A DNA stretch of 61,565 nt from an uncultured Mycoplasmatota bacterium. Its GTDB lineage: Bacteria; Bacillota_I; Bacilli_A; RF39; UBA660. The DNA lies in the NCBI GenBank assembly GCA_900543825.1, contig UQSR01000006.1, positions 1 to 61,565 of the forward strand. Reading direction: 5' to 3'. The position numbers and the translations under genes were made by a program. Positions 24,541 to 33,295 of this stretch are shown here, piece by piece. The notes below the pieces were generated by a model. It had not been told where the DNA came from, made no database searches, and saw only the letters and a program-made list of their open reading frames with translations. Numbering within the stretch: the stretch's first letter is position 1; the number at the start of each line of letters is the position of its first letter.

Positions 24541-27051
24541 ATGGAAGATAAGAATGTAGATAAAAATTTGAATATAGAAGATATGGGAGAAGATAATAAT
24601 CACGAGAAAGATAGAAAAGTAGCGGTTAATATTGTTGGTGAAATGAGGAAATCTTTCCTTGATTATTCAATGAGTGTTATTGTTGCAAGAGCTCTTCCTG
24701 ATGTTAGAGATGGTCTTAAGCCTGTTCATAGAAGAATTTTATATACTTTATATGAAGAAGGTATGACTCCTGATAAGAAGTATCAGAAATCTGCTAATGC
24801 TGTTGGTGCTGTTATGGGTCATTATCATCCACATGGAGATTCTGCTATTTATGAATCTATGGTTAGAATGGCTCAAGATTTTACTTATCGACATACACTT
24901 GTTGATGGACATGGTAATTTTGGTTCTATTGATGGTGATGGTGCTGCTGCTAGTCGTTATACTGAGGCTAGACTTGCTAAGATTTCAATGGAATTACTTA
25001 GGGATTTAAATAAAGATACTGTTGACTTTTCTGAGAACTATGATGGTCAGAGAAAGGAACCTGTTGTTTTACCTAGTAGATTTCCTAATATATTAGTTAA
25101 TGGTAATATGGGTATTGCTGTTGGTATGGCTACTAATATTCCACCACATAATTTAGGTGAAGTTATTGATGGATGTGTTGCTTATATTGATAATCCAGAG
25201 ATTACTGTTACTGAACTTATGCAATATATTAAGGGACCTGATTTTCCTACTGCTGGTGTTATCCTTGGTAATAGTGGCATTAAAAGGGCATATGAGAGCG
25301 GTAGAGGGACTATTACTATTAGAGGTATGGCTACTGTTGAAGAAACTCATAATAAGCACAGAATCGTTATTACAGAGCTTCCATATCAGGTTAATAAGAA
25401 GGCTTTGATTCAAAGAATTGGTGAACTTGTTAGAGATAAGGTTATTGATGGTATTTCTAATTTAAGTGATGAATCAGCTTTAGAGGGTATTAAGATTGTT
25501 ATTGATGTTAAAAAAGAGGCTAATGCTAATGTTGTTTTGAATAATTTATATAAACATACGCAACTTCAAACTTCTTATGGTATTAATTTCTTAATGCTTG
25601 TGGATGGAAGTCCTAGAACACTTGGTTTAAGAGAGATTATTGAGAAGTATATTGATCATCAGAAACATGTTATTTATCGTAGATGTCAATTTGATTTAAA
25701 GAGATATAAAGATAGATTACATATATTAGATGGTTTAAAGATTGCTCTTGATAATATTGATAGAGTTATTAAGATTATTAGAGAGTCTGCTGATGACGAT
25801 GAGGCTAAGGCTGGACTTATGTCTAATTTTGCTTTATCAGAAGTTCAATCTCAGGCTATTCTTGATATGCGATTGAAGAGACTTACTGGTCTTGAAAAAT
25901 CTAAGATTGAAGAAGAGATTGCGGAACTTGAGAAATTAGTTAAGGAATTAGAAGAAATATTAGCTAGTGAAGAGAAGATTCTTGAGGTTATTAAGAACGA
26001 AATGCTTGAAATTAAAGCTAAATATGCTGATGAGAGAAGAACACATATTGATATGACTGCTGTTGATTATATTGAAGATGAATCTTTGATTCCTGTTGAG
26101 AATGTTGTTATAACTTTAACTAATAATGGTTATATTAAGAGATTACCTGCTGATACTTATAAAACTCAAAATAGAGGTGGTATGGGCGTTAAAGGTATGG
26201 CTACTAATGAGGAGGATTTTGTAGAGCATTTGATTAATGCTACTAGTCATGATTATATTCTTATGTTTACTAATAAGGGTAAGGTATATAGAATTAAGGG
26301 TTATGAGATTCCTGAGTATAGTAGACAATCTAAAGGATTACCTATTATTAATTTATTATCTTTAGATAAAGATGAAAAGGTTACTTCTTTATTGAAGATA
26401 TCTAATGATGATGAATACAAATGTTTGGTATTTGCTACGAAAAGTGGCTTAATTAAAAGGACTGATATATCTGAATTTGATAGTATTAGAACTAATGGTA
26501 AGAAGTTTATTACTTTAAAAGATGATGATGAACTTGTATCTGTTAAAAAGACTACTGGTAATGATGAGATTTTGATGGCTTCTTCTAATGGTAGAATGGT
26601 TAGATTTAATGAAAGTGCTGTTAGAATTATGGGTAGAGGTGCTTCTGGTGTTAGAGGTATTAATCTTGATGGTGGTATACTTGTTGGTATGGAGATTGTT
26701 GAACCTAATGAATATGTACTTGTAATTACTGAAAAAGGTTATGGTAAGAAAACACCTGTTGATGAATATAGAATTACTAATCGTGGTGGAAAAGGTGTTA
26801 AGACTGTTAATATTACCGAAAAGAATGGCTCTATTGTATCATTCAAGACTGTTGATGATAGTAAAGATTTAATGATTATTACTGATTCTGGTGTTATTAT
26901 TAGATTGGCTGTTGATAAGATATCTACTATGAGTAGAGTTACACAAGGTGTAAAACTTATTAATTTGAAAGAAGATAGTATTGTTAGTTCTACTGCTATT
27001 GTTGATAAAGAAGAAATTGATAATGGTAGTGATGAAGAGGAAAGTGAATAA
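24541..27051 (+). CDS. gyrA: DNA gyrase subunit A
   Basis: About 836 residues. Breakage-reunion domain with ARALPDVRDGLKPVHRRILY, GDSAIYESMVRMAQ and the active-site Tyr in AASRYTEARL. A coiled-coil tower follows, then a C-terminal six-bladed pinwheel, with the GyrA-box equivalent reading QNRGGMG. The ATG at 24541 is 7 bp from GGAGG; the ATG one codon earlier is too close. The acidic tail (DNGSDEEESE) is usual. No strong terminator is visible after it; the SRP RNA promoter lies 110 bp downstream. Confidence 0.97.
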   Translation: MEDKNVDKNLNIEDMGEDNNHEKDRKVAVNIVGEMRKSFLDYSMSVIVARALPDVRDGLKPVHRRILYTLYEEGMTPDKKYQKSANAVGAVMGHYHPHGDSAIYESMVRMAQDFTYRHTLVDGHGNFGSIDGDGAAASRYTEARLAKISMELLRDLNKDTVDFSENYDGQRKEPVVLPSRFPNILVNGNMGIAVGMATNIPPHNLGEVIDGCVAYIDNPEITVTELMQYIKGPDFPTAGVILGNSGIKRAYESGRGTITIRGMATVEETHNKHRIVITELPYQVNKKALIQRIGELVRDKVIDGISNLSDESALEGIKIVIDVKKEANANVVLNNLYKHTQLQTSYGINFLMLVDGSPRTLGLREIIEKYIDHQKHVIYRRCQFDLKRYKDRLHILDGLKIALDNIDRVIKIIRESADDDEAKAGLMSNFALSEVQSQAILDMRLKRLTGLEKSKIEEEIAELEKLVKELEEILASEEKILEVIKNEMLEIKAKYADERRTHIDMTAVDYIEDESLIPVENVVITLTNNGYIKRLPADTYKTQNRGGMGVKGMATNEEDFVEHLINATSHDYILMFTNKGKVYRIKGYEIPEYSRQSKGLPIINLLSLDKDEKVTSLLKISNDDEYKCLVFATKSGLIKRTDISEFDSIRTNGKKFITLKDDDELVSVKKTTGNDEILMASSNGRMVRFNESAVRIMGRGASGVRGINLDGGILVGMEIVEPNEYVLVITEKGYGKKTPVDEYRITNRGGKGVKTVNITEKNGSIVSFKTVDDSKDLMIITDSGVIIRLAVDKISTMSRVTQGVKLINLKEDSIVSSTAIVDKEEIDNGSDEEESE

Positions 27052-27133
27052 TATATTTGCTTTCTTTTATTTTGTATATTTACACAGCAATTTAAATACA
27101 TTTGTTCGTTAATTTTGATATAATTTATTTACT

Positions 27134-27188
27134 TGTTGATAAGTTAATTACTTATTTCGTTGCATTTTTTTTAATTTTATTGTAAAAT
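27134..27188 (+). promoter_or_regulatory. SRP RNA promoter with upstream DnaA-like box
   Basis: -35 TTGCAT at 27160-27165, 17-bp spacer, extended -10 TGTAAAAT ending at 27188. TGTTGATAA at 27134-27142 is a DnaA-like box just upstream. Confidence 0.7.
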
Positions 27189-27194
27189 GATGTT

Positions 27195-27276
27195 GATACA
27201 ACGTTAATTAATGGAATCAAGTCAGGGGCGGAAGCCAGCAGCTTTAACATTACATTGGCGTGTGTATCTTTTTTTA
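27195..27276 (+). ncRNA. ffs: small signal recognition particle RNA (4.5S type)
   Basis: Contains the domain IV signature GTCAGGGGCGGAAGCCAGCA: CAGG and AGCAG internal loop strands around a GGC/GCC stem closed by a GGAA tetraloop (about 27220-27241). The ends pair, GATACA (27195-27200) with TGTATC (27263-27268), and a T run follows as terminator. About 80 nt, so the short form without an Alu domain. It binds Ffh for membrane targeting. In B. subtilis the homologue (scr) also lies just before dnaX, next to tadA. Confidence 0.92.
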
Positions 27277-27356
27277 TCTAATTTTAATTTTATTCTTTTA
27301 TATTTTATATGTAATCTGATTTTCTTTGTTGATTATTTAAGTTTAAAATTATATTA

Positions 27357-27372
27357 TGTTTCATGTGAAACC
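27357..27372. promoter_or_regulatory. parS-like site 1 (degenerate)
   Basis: TGTTTCATGTGAAACC differs from the parS consensus TGTTTCACGTGAAACA at the centre and the last base. No DnaA-like box follows. Confidence 0.5.
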
Positions 27373-27453
27373 TGTATTTTTATAATTGATTGTAATATAT
27401 GCATTAACTTTATAAGAATATTATTTATCTTGGTTTATTTAATTGTTATTTAA

Positions 27454-27481
27454 TGTTTCACGTGTAACATGATTATCAAAA
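27454..27481. promoter_or_regulatory. parS-like site 2 plus degenerate DnaA-like box
   Basis: TGTTTCACGTGTAACA (27454-27469, one mismatch), a 3-bp gap, then TTATCAAAA (27473-27481). Confidence 0.6.
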
Positions 27482-27673
27482 TTTTTTGAAATTGTTAATT
27501 AATTTTATTTCAAATATTATTGTGCAATGAATATAATCATTAATTTTTTTATACTAGATAAATTACTAATGTATTTTATAAAACATTTTCGTAATTATAA
27601 ATTATATAGTTGAACTTTTTGTTGTTATTTGATAAAAATACTGCTAAGCATATAAGTAATATATTTTATAACA

Positions 27674-27701
27674 TGTTTCACGTGAAACGTAGTTATCAAC
27701 A
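27674..27701. promoter_or_regulatory. parS site 3 plus DnaA-like box
   Basis: TGTTTCACGTGAAACG (27674-27689), a 3-bp gap, then TTATCAACA (27693-27701). Confidence 0.85.
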
Positions 27702-27939
27702 GTTTTTGTTTATTAGTTTACTTCAAATTTCGATTAATATTTATTATATTTGAATATTTATTATAAAAGAGTAAGTTTATTTTTTTTATATAAAATTTAT
27801 ATAAATATATGTTGAGTGATATTTTTGTAATGAAATAAAATTATGCTGTTAATATTTTTCTTAATTAAATATGCAAGTAATAAATTTTTTTTTATTTAAT
27901 GAAAATACAATTATTTAATATTTATATATTTTTATAACA

Positions 27940-27967
27940 TGTTTCACGTGAAACATGAATATCAACA
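27940..27967. promoter_or_regulatory. parS site 4 (perfect) plus DnaA-like box
   Basis: TGTTTCACGTGAAACA (27940-27955), a 3-bp gap, then ATATCAACA (27959-27967). The 10 bases before sites 3 and 4 are also the same (TTTATAACAx). Confidence 0.88.
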
Positions 27968-28159
27968 GGTTACTAATTAGTAATTTATATTTGCTTTATT
28001 TTTTATATTTTGTTGCTGTTTAAATATTTATTTTTATATTAGTGATTTTAATATGAATATTACTATAATTAATTGGAATTTAGTTAGTTGTTAATTATAT
28101 TGTATATATTTTTATTAAAAAAGTTATTTAACTTTTGGATTATAATAATAATTTTATTA

Positions 28160-28209
28160 TGTTTCACGTGAAACGTAGTTATCAACAATTATGTTGATAT
28201 TTGTTGAAA
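28160..28209. promoter_or_regulatory. parS site 5 plus three DnaA-like boxes
   Basis: TGTTTCACGTGAAACG (28160-28175), a 3-bp gap, TTATCAACA (28179-28187), then TGTTGATAT and TGTTGAAAT on the opposite strand within the next 22 bp. Confidence 0.85.
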
Positions 28210-28284
28210 TTTTATATTGATTAAATGTATATTTATATGCTAATATTATTAATAATCTAAATTGAATTTGTGATGGTGATGTTG

Positions 28285-28710
28285 ATGGATGAAAATTTTA
28301 TGAAAATTGCTATAGAAGAGGCTAAAATAGCTTATAAAAATGATGAAATACCGGTTGGATGTGCTATTTTTTGTGATGGTATGTTGATTTCAAAGGCTCA
28401 TAATTGTCGTGAAGTGACAAATAATAGCATTATGCATGCCGAAATTGTCGCTATTAGTGATGCTTGCGAAAAACTTTGTAGTTGGAGACTTAATAATTGC
28501 ACTTTATACGTTACTTTAGAGCCTTGTATGATGTGTATGGGGGCCATTATTGAAAGTCGTATTAAAAAGGTCTATTTTGGAACTAAAAGTAATAGCGAAC
28601 AAATGTATGATAAAGATGCAATTAAAAATACAGTTGATGTTGAATTAATTGAGAATAGTGAGTGTTCTAAATTATTATCTGATTTTTTTAAAAACAAGAG
28701 AAAAAAATAA
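28285..28710 (+). CDS. tadA: tRNA-specific adenosine deaminase
   Basis: About 141 residues. Converts A34 of tRNA(Arg, ACG) to inosine. Zinc and catalytic motifs are HAEIVAI and EPCMMCMGAI. Several in-frame starts precede (GTG 28270, ATG 28273 and 28279), but GGTGAT at 28274-28279 supports ATG at 28285 (MDENFMKIAIEEAKIA). Next to SRP RNA and dnaX as in B. subtilis. Confidence 0.93.
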   Translation: MDENFMKIAIEEAKIAYKNDEIPVGCAIFCDGMLISKAHNCREVTNNSIMHAEIVAISDACEKLCSWRLNNCTLYVTLEPCMMCMGAIIESRIKKVYFGTKSNSEQMYDKDAIKNTVDVELIENSECSKLLSDFFKNKRKK

Positions 28711-28765
28711 TTATTTCTCTTATTTTTATGTTATAATATAGGCAGTGGAGGTTGATTTTATTTAT

Positions 28766-30439
28766 ATGAGTTATTTAGCTTTATATCGTAAGTATAGACC
28801 TGTTGATTTTGATGATGTATATGGTCAGGAAGAAGTTGTAACAGTTATTAAAAATGCTATTGCTAATGGTAAAGTTTCTCATGCTTATCTTTTTAGTGGT
28901 CCTAGGGGAACTGGTAAAACTACTGTAGCTAAAATTATTGCTAGACTCGTTAATTGTGAGCATTTAGTTGATTCTAAGCCTTGTGGTAAATGTTATAATT
29001 GTTTAAATTTTAATAATAGTAATGATATTGTTGAAATAGATGCTGCTTCAAATAATGGTGTTGATGAAATTAGAGAACTTAGAGATAAAATTAATTTGGT
29101 TCCTAGTAATGCTAAATACAAGGTTTATATTATTGACGAGGTTCATATGCTTACTAACCAAGCGTTTAATGCTTTATTGAAAACTTTAGAAGAGCCTCCT
29201 AGTCACGTTATTTTTATATTAGCAACTACTGAACCTTCTAAAATACCACTTACTATTTCATCTAGGTGTCAAAAATTTAGATTTTCTAAGATTAGTGATA
29301 ATAAAATTGTTGATAGACTTAAAGATATAGTAAAATTAGAAAATATTAATATTGATAATGATGCTTTGTTTGAAATAGCAAGAGTTTCTGATGGTGGTAT
29401 GAGAGATTCTATTAATATGTTAGATCAACTTATTTCTTATAGTGATTCTAAAATTACTTTGAGTGATGTTTATGCGGTTAATGGTTCGGTTTCTTATGAT
29501 GAATTATTTACATTGATTAATGATATATATAATAATGATAAGGTTGATATTATAAATTTTGTTGATAAATTAGATAATGAGGGAAAGGAGATTATTAAAT
29601 TTCTTCAAGAATTGTTGATTTTTTTAAAAGATGTTATTTTATATAAAAATGCAAAGATATTATCTAACATTGAAATAAAAAATAATTATATCATTAAAAC
29701 TTCAGAATTATATAGTGATAATTTATTATATGACTTGATTGAAAATTTAAATGATGTTCAAAATGCAATAAAATCTTCTACACATGGTAGTATTATATTT
29801 ATGACTTTTATTCTTAAATTTTCAGACGCAATATATAACAATGGCGATAATAGTGATAATAATACTATAAAAATTGATGAAACTGTAGAAAAAAATAAAA
29901 ATAATGCTGGTGAAAATAACAAAAAAGAAAAAAATATTTCCCGGGAAATAAAAAAAGTGGGAAATATTCAAAAAATGTCTGATAATGAAATAAATGTGAG
30001 AGTAAATAATGCACTTGCTACAGCTTCAAAGGGTGTTTTAAATAATTTTAAAAATAATTGGTCTAAGATAGATGATTATTTAACTGATGAAAAATTTTCA
30101 GTTGTTTCTGGATTATTAAAGGACTTTGTTCCTGTTGTTGCTTCTGAAAAATATGTTATCGTTGCTAGTGATTTGATTTCAATGGTGGATAGAATTAATG
30201 ATGATATTATTGATGTTGAAATGTTTTTTAGAAAATTATTTGATTTTAATATTTTTGTTGTTGCTATTACTACTGATCGTTGGAAAGATGAAAAAAATAA
30301 ATATGTTAGTAATATTAAAAATGGTATCAAATATTATGTTAAAGAATTGAATAAAAGTAATGTTGATGAGACAAAAAATAATAATCCTGTTGATGAATTG
30401 ATTGATTTATTAGGGGATAGTGTAATAGAATATAAATAG
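28766..30439 (+). CDS. dnaX: DNA polymerase III tau/gamma subunit
   Basis: 557 residues. Clamp-loader ATPase that also ties polymerases together. Walker A GPRGTGKTTVAK, four-Cys zinc module (NCEH...CGKCYNC), DEVHML Walker B, ATTEPSKIPLTISSRCQ sensor region. A low-complexity Asn/Lys linker around residues 375-410 precedes the PolC-binding C-terminal domain. GGAGGTTGAT lies about 10 bp before ATG 28766, a long spacing; a GTG at 28745 is the alternative. The linker contains a perfect Noc site in the DNA. Confidence 0.95.
   Translation: MSYLALYRKYRPVDFDDVYGQEEVVTVIKNAIANGKVSHAYLFSGPRGTGKTTVAKIIARLVNCEHLVDSKPCGKCYNCLNFNNSNDIVEIDAASNNGVDEIRELRDKINLVPSNAKYKVYIIDEVHMLTNQAFNALLKTLEEPPSHVIFILATTEPSKIPLTISSRCQKFRFSKISDNKIVDRLKDIVKLENINIDNDALFEIARVSDGGMRDSINMLDQLISYSDSKITLSDVYAVNGSVSYDELFTLINDIYNNDKVDIINFVDKLDNEGKEIIKFLQELLIFLKDVILYKNAKILSNIEIKNNYIIKTSELYSDNLLYDLIENLNDVQNAIKSSTHGSIIFMTFILKFSDAIYNNGDNSDNNTIKIDETVEKNKNNAGENNKKEKNISREIKKVGNIQKMSDNEINVRVNNALATASKGVLNNFKNNWSKIDDYLTDEKFSVVSGLLKDFVPVVASEKYVIVASDLISMVDRINDDIIDVEMFFRKLFDFNIFVVAITTDRWKDEKNKYVSNIKNGIKYYVKELNKSNVDETKNNNPVDELIDLLGDSVIEYK
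29936..29949. promoter_or_regulatory. Noc-binding site, copy 3
   Basis: ATTTCCCGGGAAAT within the linker-coding part of dnaX (encoding ISREIK). Flanks differ from copies 1 and 2, so only the 16-bp core palindrome (29935-29950) is shared. Confidence 0.78.
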
Positions 30440-30453
30440 AGAGGATGATTTAA

Positions 30454-30750
30454 ATGAATATGCAAAATTTAATGATGCAAGCAAAGAAAATGCAAAAAGA
30501 TATTGAAAAGGCTCAAACTGAGTTGGAATCTAAAAATTATGAAGGAAAATCTCAAATGGTAACTGCTGTTATTAGTGGTAAGGGAAAGCTTATTTCTTTG
30601 AATATTGATATGAATGATTTTTCTTCTGATGATAAGGAAATTATTGAAGATATGGTTTTAGTAGCAGTTAATAGTGCAATTGAAAAGATGGAAGCTGATA
30701 AGGCTGATAAATTTGGTAAATATGGCCAAATGTTTAATGGTTTGATGTAA
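30454..30750 (+). CDS. YbaB/EbfC nucleoid-associated protein
   Basis: 98 residues, beginning MNMQNLMMQAKKMQKDIEKA with the usual N-terminal helix, then GKSQMVTAVISGKGKLISL and the C-terminal KMEADKADKFGK segment. Dimeric DNA-binding protein, nearly always between dnaX and recR, as here. GAGGATGAT precedes the ATG; recR starts one base after its stop. Confidence 0.93.
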   Translation: MNMQNLMMQAKKMQKDIEKAQTELESKNYEGKSQMVTAVISGKGKLISLNIDMNDFSSDDKEIIEDMVLVAVNSAIEKMEADKADKFGKYGQMFNGLM

Positions 30751-30751
30751 A

Positions 30752-31345
30752 ATGTATCCTAAATGTATTAGAAATGTAATTGACTGCTTTAAGAATTTGC
30801 CTGGTATTGGAGAAAAAACAGCGGAAAGACTTGCTTTTTCTTTAATTGGTTTTAGTAAAGAGAATCTTACTTCTTTTTCTGCCGCTATTACGGATATTAG
30901 GGATAAAATTACTACTTGTGAAATTTGTGGTAATATTGCTGATTCTAATATTTGTAATATTTGTTCTGATAAAGAAAGAAATAGTAATATAATTTTTGTT
31001 GTAGAAAAGGCAAAAGATATTTCTTTGTTTGAAAAGATTAATATTTATAATGGTAAGTATCATGTTCTTGGTGGGCTTATTTCTCCTTTAGATGGAATTG
31101 GACCTGATGATATTAATATTAATAAATTAATTGATAGAATAGATAAGGAGTCTGTTCATGAAATTATTATGGCTCTTAAGCCTTCAATAGAAGGAGAAAC
31201 TACTATGCAATATATTAAAAAGATATTGGAAAATAAGAATGTTAGGGTTACTAGAATTGCTACTGGTATTCCTATGGGGACTGATATTGAATATATTGAT
31301 GCAATGACATTGGAATTTGCTTTAGAGGGTAGAAAAGACATATAA
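30752..31345 (+). CDS. recR: recombination protein RecR
   Basis: 197 residues, normal length. Helix-hairpin-helix LPGIGEKTAERLAFSLI, zinc finger CEICGNIADSNICNIC, TOPRIM domain starting IIFVVEKAKDISLFEK, and the C-terminal IPMGTDIEYIDAMTLEFAL. Works with RecF and RecO to load RecA. Starts 1 bp after ybaB. Confidence 0.96.
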   Translation: MYPKCIRNVIDCFKNLPGIGEKTAERLAFSLIGFSKENLTSFSAAITDIRDKITTCEICGNIADSNICNICSDKERNSNIIFVVEKAKDISLFEKINIYNGKYHVLGGLISPLDGIGPDDININKLIDRIDKESVHEIIMALKPSIEGETTMQYIKKILENKNVRVTRIATGIPMGTDIEYIDAMTLEFALEGRKDI

Positions 31346-31383
31346 AATTTACTATATCATATATTTTAGTGGTGATGTTTTTT

Positions 31384-31572
31384 ATGCTTTCTAAAATTAT
31401 TTGGTTTGTTAAAAAAGTTATTTTTGGTATTTTATTTCTTTATGCTTTTAATATTGTTGTATTTCCTTTAAATGTTATGTTACCTATTAATATTTTTAAT
31501 GTTTTTCTGACTGCTTTTTTAGGTTTTCCTTTTATTTTAATGTTTTGTTTATTTTCATTATTTATTTTTTAG
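31384..31572 (+). CDS. bofA: BofA-like pro-sigma-K processing inhibitor
   Basis: 62 residues from ATG 31384 (GTGGTGAT 8 bp upstream). Two membrane helices. The C-terminal half, VMLPINIFNVFLTAFLGFPF, matches the BofA pattern of IPxN, a short hydrophobic run and a G-x-P turn. In B. subtilis bofA also lies just downstream of recR; BofA holds the SpoIVFB protease inactive in the mother cell during sporulation. holB follows 11 bp later, so it is within the same operon. Confidence 0.72.
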   Translation: MLSKIIWFVKKVIFGILFLYAFNIVVFPLNVMLPINIFNVFLTAFLGFPFILMFCLFSLFIF

Positions 31573-31583
31573 GTGGTGATTTG

Positions 31584-32519
31584 ATGTTAGATATTTATAA
31601 AGATGGACAGGCTATTGCTTATAATACTATGATGAATGCTATAAATAATAATAAGATTTCACATGCTTATTTATTTGATTCTAATGGTAATCCTGATGTT
31701 ATGGATATTGTTTTGTCTTTTGTTAAATCGATTGTTTGTTTGGAATATAATGATGAAAATAATGCTATTAAAGTATGTAAGAGAATAGATGAAGGAAACT
31801 ATTTAGATGTTATGGTTATCGAGCCAGATGGCCTTTGGATTAAGAAAAATCAGATAATTGATTTACAAAACGAATTTAGTAAAAAGGCTGTAGAAGGAAG
31901 AAAAAAGATATATATTATCAAATCTGCTGATAAAATGAATGTTCAAACTGCAAATTCTATTTTGAAGTTTTTGGAAGAACCTGTTGATGATATTATAGCT
32001 ATTTTAATAGTTGATAATATTAATTTGGTTTTACCAACTATTCTTTCTAGATGTCAAATTATTAAACTTAAGAAGAAAAAATTGTCAGATTCTTCTAATG
32101 ATAACTTTCATTATTTATTTAATAATGGTAAATGTTCTGATTATGATAATGATAAAATTAGTGATATTATTGAATGTATTATTAATTTTATATGTTATAT
32201 TGAAAAAAATGGTATGGATACTATGATTTATACTAAGAAATTGTGGCATAATAATTTTAAGGATAGGGAAGATAATATTATGGCAGTAGAACTTATGATT
32301 AATTTTTATTGTGATGTTATTAAATATATTGCTAATAAAAAAATTGATTTTTACTGCGATAAAATTTCTGATGTTTGTAACATTGCTAATTCTAATTCTA
32401 TTGAAAGTGTAGCAAAAAAAATTGAAATAATTGATAATGTAAAAAATAATTTGAAAAAAAATTTGAATATTAATTTGGTCATTGATAAAATGATCATAGA
32501 TATGTGTGGTGATTATTAA
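31584..32519 (+). CDS. holB: DNA polymerase III delta' subunit
   Basis: 311 residues. Begins MLDIYKDGQAIAYNTMMNAI, then KISHAYLFDSNGN where Walker A is degenerate as usual for delta', KKIYIIKSADKMNVQTANSI, FLEEP, LPTILSRCQII. Non-hydrolysing clamp-loader subunit. AGGTGGTGAT precedes the chosen ATG; an upstream in-frame extension would overlap bofA. Its stop overlaps the ricT start (TAATG). Confidence 0.92.
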   Translation: MLDIYKDGQAIAYNTMMNAINNNKISHAYLFDSNGNPDVMDIVLSFVKSIVCLEYNDENNAIKVCKRIDEGNYLDVMVIEPDGLWIKKNQIIDLQNEFSKKAVEGRKKIYIIKSADKMNVQTANSILKFLEEPVDDIIAILIVDNINLVLPTILSRCQIIKLKKKKLSDSSNDNFHYLFNNGKCSDYDNDKISDIIECIINFICYIEKNGMDTMIYTKKLWHNNFKDREDNIMAVELMINFYCDVIKYIANKKIDFYCDKISDVCNIANSNSIESVAKKIEIIDNVKNNLKKNLNINLVIDKMIIDMCGDY

Positions 32520-33295
32520 TGAAAGTAGTTGGCGTAAAAGTTAATGAAACTGGAAAGGTTTTATATTATGACTCTAACAATCTTAATTTAAAAATTAATT
32601 TAACTGTAATTGTTCTTGATGAAAGAGGGTTACAATTTGCTAAGGTTGTTGATTTTATGGATGTTCCTGATAATTCTGATTATGAAAAAATTGTTAGAAT
32701 TGCTACCAAAAAGGATTATCTTCAACATTTAAAAAATATTGAAGATGCTAGGGTGGCTTTAGAAAAGTGTAGATCTATTGTAATGAAAAATAATTTGAAT
32801 ATGAATATTATTGATGCTACATATAATTTTGATAAAAGTCAATTATTATTTAGATTTTTGTCTGATGAAAGAGTTGATTTTAGAAATTTGGCAAAGGAAT
32901 TGGGGGCAAAACTTAGAACTAGAATTGAACTTAGACAAATAGGAATTAGGGATAAAGCAAAGGAAATTGGTGGTATTGGTCCTTGTGGGCGTTTTTTATG
33001 CTGTAGTACTTTTCTTACTAATTTTGATACTGTTTCTATTAGTATGGCGAAGAATCAGGGACTAGCTCTTAATCCTACTAAAATTAATGGTGTTTGTGGT
33101 AGACTTTTATGTTGTTTAAATTATGAGAATGAACAATATTTGGAAGCTAGAAAAGATATCCCTGATGTTGGTAAAAAGGTTATGATTAATGGTAAAGAAG
33201 GAAAGGTAATTACTTCAGAACCACTTTTATATAAATATAAGGTCTTAGTTGATGATGAATTGATAGAAGTTGATAAAAATGATAGTACGAAATAG
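32519..33295 (+). CDS. ricT: PSP1-domain protein RicT (YaaT)
   Basis: 258 residues. PSP1 domain with GIGPCGRFLCCSTFLTNFD and KINGVCGRLLCCLNYEN, the Cys-rich pair that binds Fe-S in the RicA-RicF-RicT complex of B. subtilis, which affects RNase Y processing, competence and sporulation. Translationally coupled to holB. Same gene order as B. subtilis; yabA, which follows there, is missing. Confidence 0.92.
   Translation: MKVVGVKVNETGKVLYYDSNNLNLKINLTVIVLDERGLQFAKVVDFMDVPDNSDYEKIVRIATKKDYLQHLKNIEDARVALEKCRSIVMKNNLNMNIIDATYNFDKSQLLFRFLSDERVDFRNLAKELGAKLRTRIELRQIGIRDKAKEIGGIGPCGRFLCCSTFLTNFDTVSISMAKNQGLALNPTKINGVCGRLLCCLNYENEQYLEARKDIPDVGKKVMINGKEGKVITSEPLLYKYKVLVDDELIEVDKNDSTK

Larger units (their letters stand above)
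27277..28284. other. about 1 kb gene-free region with parS cluster
   Basis: No credible gene; an open frame at 27211-27453 overlaps the SRP RNA. The region is very AT-rich and carries five parS-like palindromes (27357, 27454, 27674, 27940, 28160), four of them followed by DnaA-like 9-mers. In B. subtilis tadA follows scr directly, so this interval is an expansion. Confidence 0.8.

Noticed and set aside
27211..27453. 80-codon open frame after gyrA
   Set aside because: It starts inside the SRP RNA signature and covers a parS-like site; composition is non-coding.
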